A DNA stretch of 20,585 nucleotides. Origin: Clostridia bacterium. GTDB lineage: Bacteria; Bacillota; Clostridia; TANB77; CAG-508. Shown here piece after piece: positions 1 to 7,336 of the stretch (position 1 is its first letter; each line of letters opens with the position of its first letter). The notes below the pieces were generated by a model that did no database searches, had not been told where the DNA came from, and saw only the letters and a program-made list of their open reading frames with translations. The stretch spans positions 1 to 20,585 of the forward strand of contig CAAEVK010000020.1 in assembly GCA_900759475.1 (NCBI GenBank), given 5' to 3'. The translations under genes and the position numbers were made by a program.

Positions 1-95
1 TGGAATAAAAGCAGGAACAGAAGTAACAATCTATGCAAAAACAGTAGATAATGCAGGACAAATATCTACAGAATATCAAGAGATAGTAAACACAA
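1..95. repeat. 95-bp direct repeat, copy 1 (window start)
   Basis: These 95 bases are identical to the last 95 bases of the window (20491-20585). They lie in the same reading frame of two repeat-containing surface-protein genes. The exact identity, cut off precisely at both window ends, suggests a contig that terminates in a collapsed or unresolved repeat. Confidence 0.97.
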
Positions 96-928
96 CAGGA
101 GTAGAAGAGAATGTAACTTTAACAAGTAGTATACCAGAAGGAACATGGACAAGTGGAGATGTAACAGTAACATTAAGTTATGGAAATATCCCAAGTGGAT
201 ATGAGCTTCAGTATAAAGTAGGAAGTGGAAATTGGACAGCAGGAACAAGTGTAACAGTAGCACAAAACAATACAACAGTAACAGGAAGATTATACAATGC
301 AACATTAGATGACGAAATAGCAGTAAATAGTGTAACCATAACCAATATAGATAAAACAGCACCAACAGCACCAACAGGAATAGAAAGTAGTGCAACAACA
401 GATAGTATAACAGTAAAAGCAAGTGGAGCAACTGACAGAGAAAGTGGAATAGCAGGATACCAGTATAGTATCGATAATAACAACTGGACTGATACAATAG
501 CAGAAGGAAAGAATTATACATTTAGTGGATTATCCAAAGTCACGACATATACAATATATGCAAAAACTGTAGATAAAGCAGAGCTGCTTTCAAATGCAAT
601 CGTAGAAAATATGCAAACAAAATCCTACAAAATAGAAATGACTATAGATGGAGAGTACTATTTGGCTTACTCTCCAATGACATGGAAAGAATGGATTAAT
701 TCAGATTCCAATACTTTGGGATTAAAAGTGACTGACAATGGATACATAGATTTAAGGGAAGGAAGTGTGATTCCTCCTACAATAGACCACTTGAATCCAG
801 AAATGTATGGAAAATTGTGGGGATTTGTAAGCCCTGACGATATTATAAATGAACCAACGTTTTACAGTCTTGCCGATGGAACTACTTTGTATTGGCAATC
901 ACATTCAGGAGGAGGAGGCTCTAATTAA
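2..928 (+). CDS. C-terminal part of a repeat-containing surface protein (5' end missing)
   Basis: The frame is open from base 2 to TAA at 926-928, giving 308 visible residues with no start inside the window. The visible part has the tail of one Ig/fibronectin-like module (ending EYQEIVNT), then a module with W-T-S-G-D-V-T-V and Y-x-L-Q-Y-K motifs. Next comes a module opening NIDKTAPTAPT and containing ESGIAGYQYS. Last is a unique domain of about 105 residues ending in a glycine-rich SHSGGGGSN tail. The modules closely match those of the gene at 19580-20585, so both belong to one family of extracellular beta-sandwich repeat proteins. No LPxTG sorting signal or C-terminal membrane helix is visible. 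The ATG at 611 has no ribosome binding site and lies inside the continuous frame, so it is not a true start. The function is unknown; adhesion or a surface fibre is a guess from the architecture. Confidence 0.85.
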   Translation, partial: GIKAGTEVTIYAKTVDNAGQISTEYQEIVNTTGVEENVTLTSSIPEGTWTSGDVTVTLSYGNIPSGYELQYKVGSGNWTAGTSVTVAQNNTTVTGRLYNATLDDEIAVNSVTITNIDKTAPTAPTGIESSATTDSITVKASGATDRESGIAGYQYSIDNNNWTDTIAEGKNYTFSGLSKVTTYTIYAKTVDKAELLSNAIVENMQTKSYKIEMTIDGEYYLAYSPMTWKEWINSDSNTLGLKVTDNGYIDLREGSVIPPTIDHLNPEMYGKLWGFVSPDDIINEPTFYSLADGTTLYWQSHSGGGGSN

Positions 929-962
929 GGTTATTATAATAAAAAACATATAGATTTACAAT

Positions 963-987
963 AGACAAAGGGACGGGGCTTTTGTCT
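963..987 (+). terminator. Weak hairpin after the surface-protein gene
   Basis: AGACAAA (963-969) pairs with TTTGTCT (981-987) around a G-rich loop, 35 bases after the stop codon. No clean U-tract follows, so this may only assist the stronger terminator at 1011-1054. Confidence 0.4.
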
Positions 988-1010
988 TAAGGTTTTAATA
1001 AACTTTTGAT

Positions 1011-1054
1011 AATGTAATAATTACGGCAAGTAGTAATTATTACATTATTTTTTT
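1011..1054 (+). terminator. Rho-independent terminator before the ribosomal cluster
   Basis: A 14-bp perfect stem (1011-1024 with 1033-1046) with an 8-base loop is followed by A and seven T residues (1048-1054). It ends the surface-protein transcript and insulates it from the ribosomal operon promoter about 90 bases downstream. Confidence 0.9.
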
Positions 1055-1142
1055 ATGCATTTTCTTAAAATCATAGAGTTATCTAGCTAAAAAATAGAAA
1101 AAGTATAGGTATATAGAAAAATCAAATATTTTAGAAAAATGC

Positions 1143-1172
1143 TTGACATTAGGTATATAAGCATTGTATAAT
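1143..1172 (+). promoter_or_regulatory. Sigma-A-type promoter of the S10 operon
   Basis: A consensus TTGACA (1143-1148) and a consensus TATAAT (1167-1172) are separated by 18 bases. Transcription should begin near 1179, leaving a leader of about 235 nt before rpsJ. A perfect-consensus promoter fits the high demand for ribosomal proteins. Confidence 0.92.
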
Positions 1173-1178
1173 AATACA

Positions 1179-1413
1179 GCATGAGTTTAGCGATGAAGTA
1201 TGATGTGGCTACACCTTTAAAGGTGGAGGGAACTCATATGGAGTATGTCTTGGCTTAAGACCAGGCGGATAAGTTTGAAAAATAAGCGCTTGTCCTAAGG
1301 TACTAGATTAGTAACTTAGGTTAAAAAATAGGTTTAAAAGAAACACTAGGATGCGTTGATAAGTAAAACTTGCCATATGCCGGTTAAGATTTATTTTAAG
1401 GAGGGAAATTAAT
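1179..1413 (+). promoter_or_regulatory. Structured 5' leader of the S10 operon
   Basis: This 235-nt untranslated stretch between promoter and rpsJ holds several clear helices. ATGAGTT (1181-1187) pairs with AACTCAT (1231-1237) and encloses the palindrome CACCTTTAAAGGTG (1212-1225). GGATAAG (1267-1273) pairs with CTTGTCC (1289-1295). CCTAAG-TACT pairs with AGTA-CTTAGG (1294-1320). The last two helices share bases 1294-1295. No leader peptide and no U-tract terminator is evident, so control would more likely be translational or by protein binding than by classical attenuation. The ribosome binding site AAGGAGGG lies just before ATG 1414. It could be an autoregulatory target of an operon protein, as L4 is in E. 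coli, but I cannot assign it to a named family. Confidence 0.7.
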
Positions 1414-1743
1414 ATGGCAAAAACAAACCAAGCTACAGGAAGCGAGAAAATTAGAATAAGATTAAAGGCTTATGATTATGTTGTTTTAGATCAGTCTGCT
1501 GAAAAAATAGTAGATACTGCTAAAAGAACAGGAGCACAAGTTTCTGGTCCTATTCCACTTCCAACGAAAAAAGAAGTTGTAACAATTTTACGTTCTCCAC
1601 ACAAACACAAAGATGCAAGAGAACAATTTGAAATGAGAACACATAAAAGAGTTATTGATATTCTTTATCCAACACAAAAAACAGTTGATAGCTTAATGAA
1701 ATTAGAACTACCAGCTGGTGTTGAAATTGAAATTAAACTTTAA
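1414..1743 (+). CDS. rpsJ: 30S ribosomal protein S10 (uS10, NusE)
   Basis: S10 sits in the head of the small subunit and, as NusE, also takes part in transcription antitermination with NusB and in NusG coupling. The 109-residue product has the family core: the GPIPLPTK loop at residues 45-52 and SPHKHKDAREQF followed by EMRTHKR at about 61-79. It is slightly longer than the usual 102-103 residues because of a hydrophilic N-terminal extension (MAKTNQATGSEK). The start is fixed by AAGGAGGG about 10 bases upstream. It is the first gene of the operon, behind a consensus promoter and long leader. The fus-tuf genes often found upstream are absent; a terminated surface-protein gene is there instead. 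Confidence 0.98.
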   Translation: MAKTNQATGSEKIRIRLKAYDYVVLDQSAEKIVDTAKRTGAQVSGPIPLPTKKEVVTILRSPHKHKDAREQFEMRTHKRVIDILYPTQKTVDSLMKLELPAGVEIEIKL

Positions 1744-1759
1744 ACAAAAATTAAACCAT

Positions 1760-1776
1760 GCTGATAATATATCAGC
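1760..1776 (+). other. Stem-loop in the rpsJ-rplC spacer
   Basis: GCTGATA (1760-1766) pairs perfectly with TATCAGC (1770-1776) around a 3-base loop, 15 bases before the rplC ribosome binding site. No U-tract follows, so it is not a terminator. It may be a processing or stability element. Confidence 0.6.
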
Positions 1777-1800
1777 CAATAGTTAGGAGGAATTTAAAAA

Positions 1801-2436
1801 ATGAAAAAAGCAATCATAGGAAAAAAATTAGGAATGACACAAGTTTTTGGAGAAAAAGGTGAAGTTATTCCTGTTACAGTTATAGAAGCTGGTCCTTGTA
1901 CAGTTGTACAAGTAAAAACAGTAGAAACAGATGGATATAACGCTGTAAAATTAGGTTTTGGAGAAATAAAAGAAAAGCATTTAACAAAACCAGCAAAAGG
2001 ACAATTTACAAAAATAAAAGTAGAACCTAAAAAACATTTAAGAGAATTTAAACTAGAAGATGTATCAAATATAGAAGTTGGAAGCCAAGTAAATGCAGAT
2101 GTATTTGCAAAGGGAGACGTTGTAGATATTCAGGGAATTACAAAAGGAAAAGGCTTCCAAGGTGTTATTAAACGCCATGGACAACACCGTGGACCAATGG
2201 GACATGGTTCTATGTACCATAGAAGACCAGGTTCAATGGGATCTACTTCTACACCAGGTAGAGTTTTTAAAGGAAAAAAATTACCAGGACATATGGGCAA
2301 ATTAACAGTTACAATTCAAAATTTAGAAGTTGTAGCAGTAGATTTAGACAAAAACGTAATTTTAGTAAAAGGAAGTATTCCTGGTTCTAAAGGTAGTATT
2401 GTAAAAATAAAAGATGCTGTTAAGGCAGCAAGATAG
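1801..2436 (+). CDS. rplC: 50S ribosomal protein L3 (uL3)
   Basis: L3 is a primary 23S rRNA-binding protein whose extended loop approaches the peptidyl transferase centre. The 211-residue product starts MKKAIIGKKLGMTQVF, the family N-terminus. It carries the conserved Gly/Met/His-rich extension around residues 125-165 (RHGQHRGPMGHGS, then GSMGSTSTPGRVFKGKKLPG). Length is typical. An AGGAGG site lies just upstream of ATG 1801. Arg125 is encoded by CGC, showing that CGC is read as arginine here. rplD follows after 25 bases, so the two are co-transcribed and probably translationally coupled. Confidence 0.98.
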   Translation: MKKAIIGKKLGMTQVFGEKGEVIPVTVIEAGPCTVVQVKTVETDGYNAVKLGFGEIKEKHLTKPAKGQFTKIKVEPKKHLREFKLEDVSNIEVGSQVNADVFAKGDVVDIQGITKGKGFQGVIKRHGQHRGPMGHGSMYHRRPGSMGSTSTPGRVFKGKKLPGHMGKLTVTIQNLEVVAVDLDKNVILVKGSIPGSKGSIVKIKDAVKAAR

Positions 2437-2461
2437 AGGTTGACGAAAGGAGGAAAAGAAA

Positions 2462-3085
2462 ATGCCTAAAATGGATGTATATAATATGGAAGGAAAAAAA
2501 GTTAGTGATATTGATTTAAAAGAAGAAATATTTGGAATTATTCCAAACGAAACAGTAGTACATACTGTAGTAACTAACTACCTTGCAAATCAAAGACAAG
2601 GAACACAAAGCACAAAAACAAGAGCAGAAGTTTCTGGTGGTGGAAAGAAACCATGGAGACAAAAAGGTACAGGTCGCGCAAGACAAGGAAGCATCAGAGC
2701 TCCACATTGGATTAAAGGTGGTATTGCTTTAGGACCAAAACCACGTTCATACAATTATAAAGTGAACAAAAAAGAAAAAAGACTTGCTGTTAAATCAGTA
2801 TTAAGTTCTAAAATATTAGAAAATGAAATTGTTGTTGTAGATAAAATCGAATTAAACGAAATTAAAACAAAAAGTATGGTAAATGTATTAAATAACTTAA
2901 AAGTAGAAGGAAAAGTTTTAATTGTATTACCAGAAAAAAATGATAATGTACAATTATCTAGCAGAAATATTGAAGGGGTAAAAACAAGTTTAGTAAGTGC
3001 AATAAATGCATATGAATTATTAAACTATAGTAAGTTAATCCTTACAGTAGATGCTGTCAAAAAAATTGAGGAGGTGTATGAATAA
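2462..3085 (+). CDS. rplD: 50S ribosomal protein L4 (uL4)
   Basis: L4 binds 23S rRNA early in assembly and sends a loop into the exit tunnel. In E. coli it is also the repressor of its own operon. The 207-residue product has the tunnel loop beginning RAEVSGGGKKPWRQKG at residue 54 and continuing through GTGRARQGS, IRAPHW and GP-KPRSYNYKVNKK. Its stop codon overlaps the rplW start by one base (TAATG at 3083-3087), implying translational coupling. Whether it binds the leader at 1179-1413 cannot be judged from sequence alone. Confidence 0.98.
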   Translation: MPKMDVYNMEGKKVSDIDLKEEIFGIIPNETVVHTVVTNYLANQRQGTQSTKTRAEVSGGGKKPWRQKGTGRARQGSIRAPHWIKGGIALGPKPRSYNYKVNKKEKRLAVKSVLSSKILENEIVVVDKIELNEIKTKSMVNVLNNLKVEGKVLIVLPEKNDNVQLSSRNIEGVKTSLVSAINAYELLNYSKLILTVDAVKKIEEVYE

Positions 3086-3429
3086 TGAAACCAGAATATA
3101 TTATTATAAGACCAATTATTACTGAAAAAAGTAGTAATGCAATAGCACAAGGAAGATACACCTTTGAAGTAGCTAAAAAAGCTACAAAAATTCAAATTGC
3201 TGATGCAGTAGAACAACTTTTTGAAGTTAAAGTTTTAAAAGTAAATACAATTAGCATGAAAGGAAAAGAAAAAAGAGTTGGTGTTCATAAAGGAAAAACA
3301 TCAGACTGGAAAAAAGCAATTGTAACAATAGACACAGACCCACAAGATACAGCTTATTTGAGCAAAGGTGGAAAAGAAGTAAAAGTTTCTAAGAAATATA
3401 AAAACTCAATTGAAGAGATAAATATTTAA
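3085..3429 (+). CDS. rplW: 50S ribosomal protein L23 (uL23)
   Basis: L23 lies at the polypeptide exit and is the docking site for trigger factor and the signal recognition particle. The 114-residue product shows the family N-terminus with RPIITEKS at residues 9-16 and the basic stretch after KVLKVNTISMKGKEKR. It is a little longer than the usual 95-100 residues because of a charged C-terminal tail. GAGGAGGTG a few bases upstream gives a strong ribosome binding site inside the end of rplD. Confidence 0.97.
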   Translation: MKPEYIIIRPIITEKSSNAIAQGRYTFEVAKKATKIQIADAVEQLFEVKVLKVNTISMKGKEKRVGVHKGKTSDWKKAIVTIDTDPQDTAYLSKGGKEVKVSKKYKNSIEEINI

Positions 3430-3483
3430 TTAAAAAAATAAAAGTTATCGAGAAATAACTCGGAAAACAAAAAATATCTGTTA

Positions 3484-3506
3484 TGCGGAGCAGGAAAACG
3501 TCCGCA
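3484..3506 (+). other. Stem-loop in the rplW-rplB spacer
   Basis: TGCGGA (3484-3489) pairs with TCCGCA (3501-3506). It is G+C-richer than its surroundings and lies immediately before the rplB ribosome binding site (AAAGGAG at about 3512-3518). There is no U-tract. It could modulate rplB translation or mark a processing site. Confidence 0.55.
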
Positions 3507-3526
3507 AAGGGAAAGGAGAAAATAAA

Positions 3527-4354
3527 ATGGCAGTAAAACACTTTAGACCAATTACTCCATCAACTAGAAATATGACAGTATTAGACTATAGCGAAATTAC
3601 AAAAAAGACACCAGAAAAATCTTTATTAACTACCAAAAAGAAAAATGCTGGTAGAAATAATTATGGTAGGATTACTGTTAGACATCAAGGTGGAGGAAAT
3701 AGACAAAAATATAGAATAGTAGATTTTAAACGTAGAAAAGATAATATGGAGGCAACTGTAATTGGAATTGAATACGATCCAAATAGAAGTGCTAACATTG
3801 CATTAATTCAATATGAAGACGGAGAAAAAGCGTATATTTTAGCTCCATTAGGATTAAAAGATGGAGATAAAGTAATTTCAGGAGAAAATGTAGACATTAA
3901 AATAGGAAATTGTTTACCAATTCAAAATATACCAGTTGGTACTATGATTCATAATATTGAATTAAATCCTGGTCAAGGAGGAAAATTAGTAAGAGCTGCT
4001 GGTGGAGAAGCACAATTAATGGCAAAAGAAGGAAAATATGCACATATTCGTCTAGCTTCTGGAGAAATGAGACTTGTTTTAGCAGTATGTAGAGCAACAA
4101 TTGGAACAATTGGAAACACAGATTATGAGAATGTTAAATTAGGAAAAGCAGGACGTACAAGACATTTAGGTATAAGACCTACTGTTAGAGGTTCTGTAAT
4201 GAACCCAGTAGATCACCCACATGGTGGTGGTGAAGGTAGAGCACCAGTAGGACACGCAGGACCACTTACTCCTTGGGGCAAACCAGCACTTGGATACAAG
4301 ACAAGAAAGAAGAATAAACCTTCAAATAAATTTATCGTTAAGAGAAGAAAATAG
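3527..4354 (+). CDS. rplB: 50S ribosomal protein L2 (uL2)
   Basis: L2 is required for subunit association and for peptidyl transferase activity. The 275-residue product has family length. It shows RHQGGGNRQKYRIVDFKR from residue 52 and the C-terminal signature DHPHGGGEGRAPVG from residue 229, which includes the histidine close to the catalytic centre. A conserved Arg in the GRITVRH motif is encoded by AGG, showing that AGG is standard arginine here. The start has AAAGGAG about 8 bases upstream. rpsS follows after 21 bases. Confidence 0.98.
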   Translation: MAVKHFRPITPSTRNMTVLDYSEITKKTPEKSLLTTKKKNAGRNNYGRITVRHQGGGNRQKYRIVDFKRRKDNMEATVIGIEYDPNRSANIALIQYEDGEKAYILAPLGLKDGDKVISGENVDIKIGNCLPIQNIPVGTMIHNIELNPGQGGKLVRAAGGEAQLMAKEGKYAHIRLASGEMRLVLAVCRATIGTIGNTDYENVKLGKAGRTRHLGIRPTVRGSVMNPVDHPHGGGEGRAPVGHAGPLTPWGKPALGYKTRKKNKPSNKFIVKRRK

Positions 4355-4375
4355 AATAAAAGGAGGAAATAATAA

Positions 4376-4657
4376 ATGTCAAGATCAAGTAAAAAGAAAC
4401 CATTTATAGCACCTGAATTATTAAAAAGAATTGACACTATGAATGAAACAGGAAAAAAAGAAGTGTTAAAAACTTGGTCAAGAGCATCTACAATATACCC
4501 ACAAATGGTTGGGCATACAATAGCTGTTCATGATGGAAGAAAACATGTGCCTGTTTATATAACAGAAGAAATGATAGGACATAAATTAGGGGAATTTGCT
4601 CCTACAAGAACATTTAAAGGTCACAGTGGAGAAAAAGCAACCACAGTTAAAAAATAA
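4376..4657 (+). CDS. rpsS: 30S ribosomal protein S19 (uS19)
   Basis: S19 sits in the 30S head with S13 and contributes to bridges with the large subunit and to A-site tRNA contacts. The 93-residue product carries HDGRKHVPVYIT at residues 52-63 and GEFAPTRTF at 72-80, both diagnostic. AGGAGG lies 8-10 bases before ATG 4376. It is followed by a 107-base structured spacer before rplV, longer than most neighbours have. Confidence 0.98.
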   Translation: MSRSSKKKPFIAPELLKRIDTMNETGKKEVLKTWSRASTIYPQMVGHTIAVHDGRKHVPVYITEEMIGHKLGEFAPTRTFKGHSGEKATTVKK

Positions 4658-4661
4658 ATGA

Positions 4662-4735
4662 GAAGTGGAAATCGTGCATAAAAAAGTAAGTGTTGGGTAT
4701 TTTTATATATTTTATAACACTTTTCGCATGACATA
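4662..4735 (+). other. Nested stem-loop in the rpsS-rplV spacer
   Basis: Three nested helices can be drawn: GAAGT with ACTTC (outer), TCGTGC with GCATGA (one G-U pair), and AAGTGTT with AACACTT around an AT-rich loop. Together they fill most of the 107-base gap. The ribosome binding site of rplV is left free just after the outer stem. This looks like a structured RNA spacer rather than a terminator. Confidence 0.55.
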
Positions 4736-4764
4736 CTTCACAATAAATAAAGGAGGAAAATAAA

Positions 4765-5133
4765 GTGGCAGAAAATAATGAAACAATTCAAACTGTTGCT
4801 GAAGCTAAAGCTACATTAAAGTATGCAAGAATATCAAGCAGAAAAGTAAAAATTGTAGCAGATTTAGTAAGAGGCAAAAATGTTGATGAAGCATTAGCAA
4901 TTATGAAATATACTCCAAAAGCATCTTCAGAAGTTTTAGAAAAATTATTAAATTCAGCGATTGCCAATGCAGAAAATAATCATTATATGACAAGAGCAAA
5001 TCTTTATATAGCAGAAATTTATGCAAACCAAGGTCCAACATTAAAAAGAATTAGACCAGCAGCAAAAGGTTCTGCAGTAAGAATTAGAAAAAGAACAAGT
5101 CATATAACAATCGTATTGAGAGAAAGAGTGTAA
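4765..5133 (+). CDS. rplV: 50S ribosomal protein L22 (uL22)
   Basis: L22 lines the exit tunnel with a long beta hairpin and contacts all domains of 23S rRNA. The 122-residue product uses a GTG start at 4765, set by AAAGGAGG upstream. It has a 12-15 residue acidic N-terminal extension before the conserved core. RISSRKV at residues 22-28 and the tunnel hairpin LKRIRPAAKGSAVRIRKRTS near the C-terminus identify it. rpsC follows after 21 bases. Confidence 0.97.
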   Translation: MAENNETIQTVAEAKATLKYARISSRKVKIVADLVRGKNVDEALAIMKYTPKASSEVLEKLLNSAIANAENNHYMTRANLYIAEIYANQGPTLKRIRPAAKGSAVRIRKRTSHITIVLRERV

Positions 5134-5154
5134 AAGAAAGGAGGATTTATAAAG

Positions 5155-5817
5155 ATGGGACAAAAAATGCATCCACATGGATTAAGAGTAGGAGTTATTA
5201 AAGATTGGAACTCAAAATGGTATGCAGATAAAAAACACTATAGTGAATATTTGGTAGAAGACCATAAAATCCGTGAATATGTTAAGAAAAAATTATTTGT
5301 AGCAGGTATTTCAAAAATTGAAATTGAAAGAACTGTAAAATTTGTAAAAGTTAATGTTTATACTGCAAAACCAGGGCTAGTAATTGGAAAAGGTGGAAAC
5401 TTAGCTGATACATTAAAAGAAGAATTAAAGAAAATGATAGGAAAAGAAGTTAATTTAAATATTGTTGAGGTTAAAGCAATTGACTTAGATGCACAATTAG
5501 TTGCAGAAAATATTGCAAACCAACTAGAAAGAAGAATCTCATTTAGAAGAGCAATGAAACAATGTATGCAAAAAACAATGAAAGCAGGGGCTTTAGGAAT
5601 TAAAACTTCTGTATCAGGAAGATTAGGTGGAGCTGATATGGCAAGAACAGAGTTTTATAAAGAGGGAACAATTCCACTTCAAACATTAAGAGCAGATATT
5701 GATTATGGATTTGCAGAAGCAAATACTACTTATGGAAAAATTGGTGTAAAAGTTTGGATATACAAAGGTGAGATTTTAAAGGCAAAAAAAGTAAAAACTG
5801 AAGGAGGGGAAGAATAA
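5155..5817 (+). CDS. rpsC: 30S ribosomal protein S3 (uS3)
   Basis: S3 lines the mRNA entry channel with S4 and S5 and has helicase-related function there. The 220-residue product begins MGQKMHPHGLRVG, the family start. Its type II KH domain has GLVIGKGG at residues 74-81, and the C-terminal domain has GRLGGADMARTE. Its stop codon overlaps the rplP start by one base, indicating coupled translation. Confidence 0.98.
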   Translation: MGQKMHPHGLRVGVIKDWNSKWYADKKHYSEYLVEDHKIREYVKKKLFVAGISKIEIERTVKFVKVNVYTAKPGLVIGKGGNLADTLKEELKKMIGKEVNLNIVEVKAIDLDAQLVAENIANQLERRISFRRAMKQCMQKTMKAGALGIKTSVSGRLGGADMARTEFYKEGTIPLQTLRADIDYGFAEANTTYGKIGVKVWIYKGEILKAKKVKTEGGEE

Positions 5818-6260
5818 TGCCAGTAATGCCAAAAAGAACAAAATATAGAAAAATGCAAAAAGGTAGAATGAGAGGAAAAGCAGCAAGAGGAAATTTTGTT
5901 AGCGAAGGTGAATATGGACTTCAAGCCTTAGAAGCAGGTTGGATTACTGCTAATCAAATAGAAGCAGCCCGTATTGCCATGACACGTTTCATTAAAAGAG
6001 GCGGAAAAGTTTGGATAAAAATATTCCCTGATAAACCAATTACAAAAAAACCAGCGGAAACTCGTATGGGAAGTGGTAAAGGTAATCCAGAATATTGGGT
6101 AGCAGTGGTAAAACCAGGAAGAGTAATGTTTGAAATAGCAGGTATTCCAGAAGAAACTGCCAAAGAAGCATTAAGACTAGCAATGCATAAACTACCAGTA
6201 AAAACAAAATTTGTAAGCAAAGAAAATGAAGTAGGTGGTGATAATGATGAAGATAAATAA
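5817..6260 (+). CDS. rplP: 50S ribosomal protein L16 (uL16)
   Basis: L16 contacts the aminoacyl-tRNA elbow and helps organise the A site of the large subunit. The 147-residue product shows MPKRTKYRKMQKGRMRG near the N-terminus, then ARGNFVSEGEYGLQAL and the loop KPAETRMGSGKGNPEYWVA. An acidic tail (GGDNDEDK) extends it slightly. The ATG at 5817 is preceded by GGAGGGG in the end of rpsC. Its last 14 bases overlap rpmC. Confidence 0.98.
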   Translation: MPVMPKRTKYRKMQKGRMRGKAARGNFVSEGEYGLQALEAGWITANQIEAARIAMTRFIKRGGKVWIKIFPDKPITKKPAETRMGSGKGNPEYWVAVVKPGRVMFEIAGIPEETAKEALRLAMHKLPVKTKFVSKENEVGGDNDEDK

Positions 6261-6441
6261 AATAAGAGAAATGTCTTCACCAGAGCTAGAAAAAGAATTA
6301 GGAGAATTAAAAACAGAATTATTCAAATTAAGATTTTCTCTAGCAACAAATGGATTAGATAATCCATTAAAAATAAAAGAGGTAAGAAAAGACATTGCCA
6401 AAATAAAAACAGTATTAAGAGAAAGAGAATTAGCAAAATAG
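6247..6441 (+). CDS. rpmC: 50S ribosomal protein L29 (uL29)
   Basis: L29 is a small helical protein beside L23 at the tunnel exit. I chose ATG 6247, giving 64 residues beginning MKINKIREMSSPELEKEL, because AGGTGG at 6233-6238 is 8 bases upstream and this matches family length. GTG codons at 6235 and 6238 and ATG 6244 are less likely starts. The typical LFKLRFSLATNGLDNP segment and the second helix with the RKDIAKIKTVLRERE end are present. It overlaps the end of rplP by 14 bases. Confidence 0.95.
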   Translation: MKINKIREMSSPELEKELGELKTELFKLRFSLATNGLDNPLKIKEVRKDIAKIKTVLRERELAK

Positions 6442-6448
6442 AGGGAGT

Positions 6449-6490
6449 ATTTAGAATTTAGTTTTAAATTTTAATATTTATATCCTAAAT
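6449..6490 (+). other. AT-rich stem-loop in the rpmC-rpsQ spacer
   Basis: ATTTAG (6449-6454) pairs with CTAAAT (6485-6490), with further weak AT pairing possible inside. It sits directly before the rpsQ ribosome binding site. It is weak on its own, but it fits the pattern of hairpins in most longer spacers of this operon. Confidence 0.35.
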
Positions 6491-6507
6491 GGAAAGGAGA
6501 AAATAAA

Positions 6508-6774
6508 ATGGCAGAAGAGAGAAATCTTCGTAAAGTAATGGTTGGTACTGTTACATCAGACAAAATGGATAAAACAGTAGTAGTAGCAGTAGAAACTAGT
6601 GTAAAGCATCCAATATACAAAAAAATTGTAAAAAGAACTTACAAATTAAAAGCACATGATGAAGAAAACACATGTAAAATTGGAGACAAAGTAAGAGTAA
6701 TGGAAACGCGACCACTTTCTAAAGATAAAAGATGGAGAGTAGTTGAAATTATAGAAAAAGCACAAATAAAATAA
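6508..6774 (+). CDS. rpsQ: 30S ribosomal protein S17 (uS17)
   Basis: S17 is an early-binding OB-fold protein of the 30S body. The 88-residue product has GTVTSDKMDKTVVV at residues 13-26 and ETRPLSKDKRW at 66-76. The conserved Arg68 is encoded by CGA (6709-6711). This is one of three clear CGA codons in the window and shows that CGA, unlike CGG, is decoded normally. AAAGGAG lies just upstream of the start. Confidence 0.98.
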   Translation: MAEERNLRKVMVGTVTSDKMDKTVVVAVETSVKHPIYKKIVKRTYKLKAHDEENTCKIGDKVRVMETRPLSKDKRWRVVEIIEKAQIK

Positions 6775-6806
6775 GATTCCTAAAAATAGGTAGAGAGGAG
6801 AAAATC

Positions 6807-7175
6807 ATGGTACAGCAACAATCAATATTAAAAGTAGCTGATAATACTGGTGCAAAAGAAATTATGTGTATTAGATGCTTAGGCGGTTCACATAGAAAGG
6901 TTGCCAAAATAGGCGACATTATTATTGCATCGGTAAAAAGTGCTGCTCCACTTGGAATGGTAAAAAAAGGTGAAGTAGTAAAAGCTGTTGTAGTAAGAAC
7001 AAAATATCCTACAAAAAGAGCAGATGGATCATATGTTAGATTTGACGAAAATGCAGCTGTTATTATACGTGATGATGGAAATCCAAGAGGAACACGTATA
7101 TTTGGACCTGTAGCAAGAGAATTAAGAGATAAAGAGTATATGAAAATACTTTCTCTTGCACCAGAAGTATTATAA
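6807..7175 (+). CDS. rplN: 50S ribosomal protein L14 (uL14)
   Basis: L14 lies at the subunit interface and takes part in intersubunit bridges. The 122-residue product has the exact usual length. It begins MVQQQSILKVADNTGAKE and continues with the family motifs GDIIIASVK and RDDGNPRGTRIFGPVARELR. A GAGAGGAG site precedes ATG 6807. It is followed by a 161-base spacer that holds the first copy of an intergenic repeat element. Confidence 0.98.
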   Translation: MVQQQSILKVADNTGAKEIMCIRCLGGSHRKVAKIGDIIIASVKSAAPLGMVKKGEVVKAVVVRTKYPTKRADGSYVRFDENAAVIIRDDGNPRGTRIFGPVARELRDKEYMKILSLAPEVL

Positions 7176-7178
7176 TTC

Positions 7179-7299
7179 AAATGAAAAGCTTTGTCTTGCA
7201 TTGCCAAGCATTGTAAAAATTTTTTTCAATATACAACTTGTACACTTTTAAAAATATTTGCTAGTTTACCTAGTAATATTCGCTTTTGATTTGAATAAA
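7179..7299 (+). repeat. Intergenic hairpin element, copy 1 (rplN-rplX spacer)
   Basis: About 120 bases starting AAATGAAAAGCTT and ending CGCTTTTGATTTG match 8424-8541 in the same orientation; the first 48 bases agree at about 41 positions. The AAAAGC and GCTTTT ends are inverted relative to each other and the AT-rich middle is self-complementary, so the RNA could form one long imperfect hairpin. No open reading frame is evident. It may be a miniature mobile element or a conserved spacer RNA. Confidence 0.7.
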
Positions 7300-7336
7300 A
7301 AAAAAGAAGCCATAATGAAATTGAGGTGAAAAATAA

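Noticed and set aside
66..521. Long open frames on the minus strand, for example over the surface-protein repeats at both ends
   Set aside because: They are mirror images of low-complexity AT-rich coding sequence, give Leu/Tyr/Phe-rich proteins with no family resemblance, and lie opposite strongly supported genes.
611..928. A separate 105-residue gene starting at ATG 611
   Set aside because: The frame is open continuously from base 2 and there is no ribosome binding site before 611, so it is the C-terminal domain of the upstream protein.
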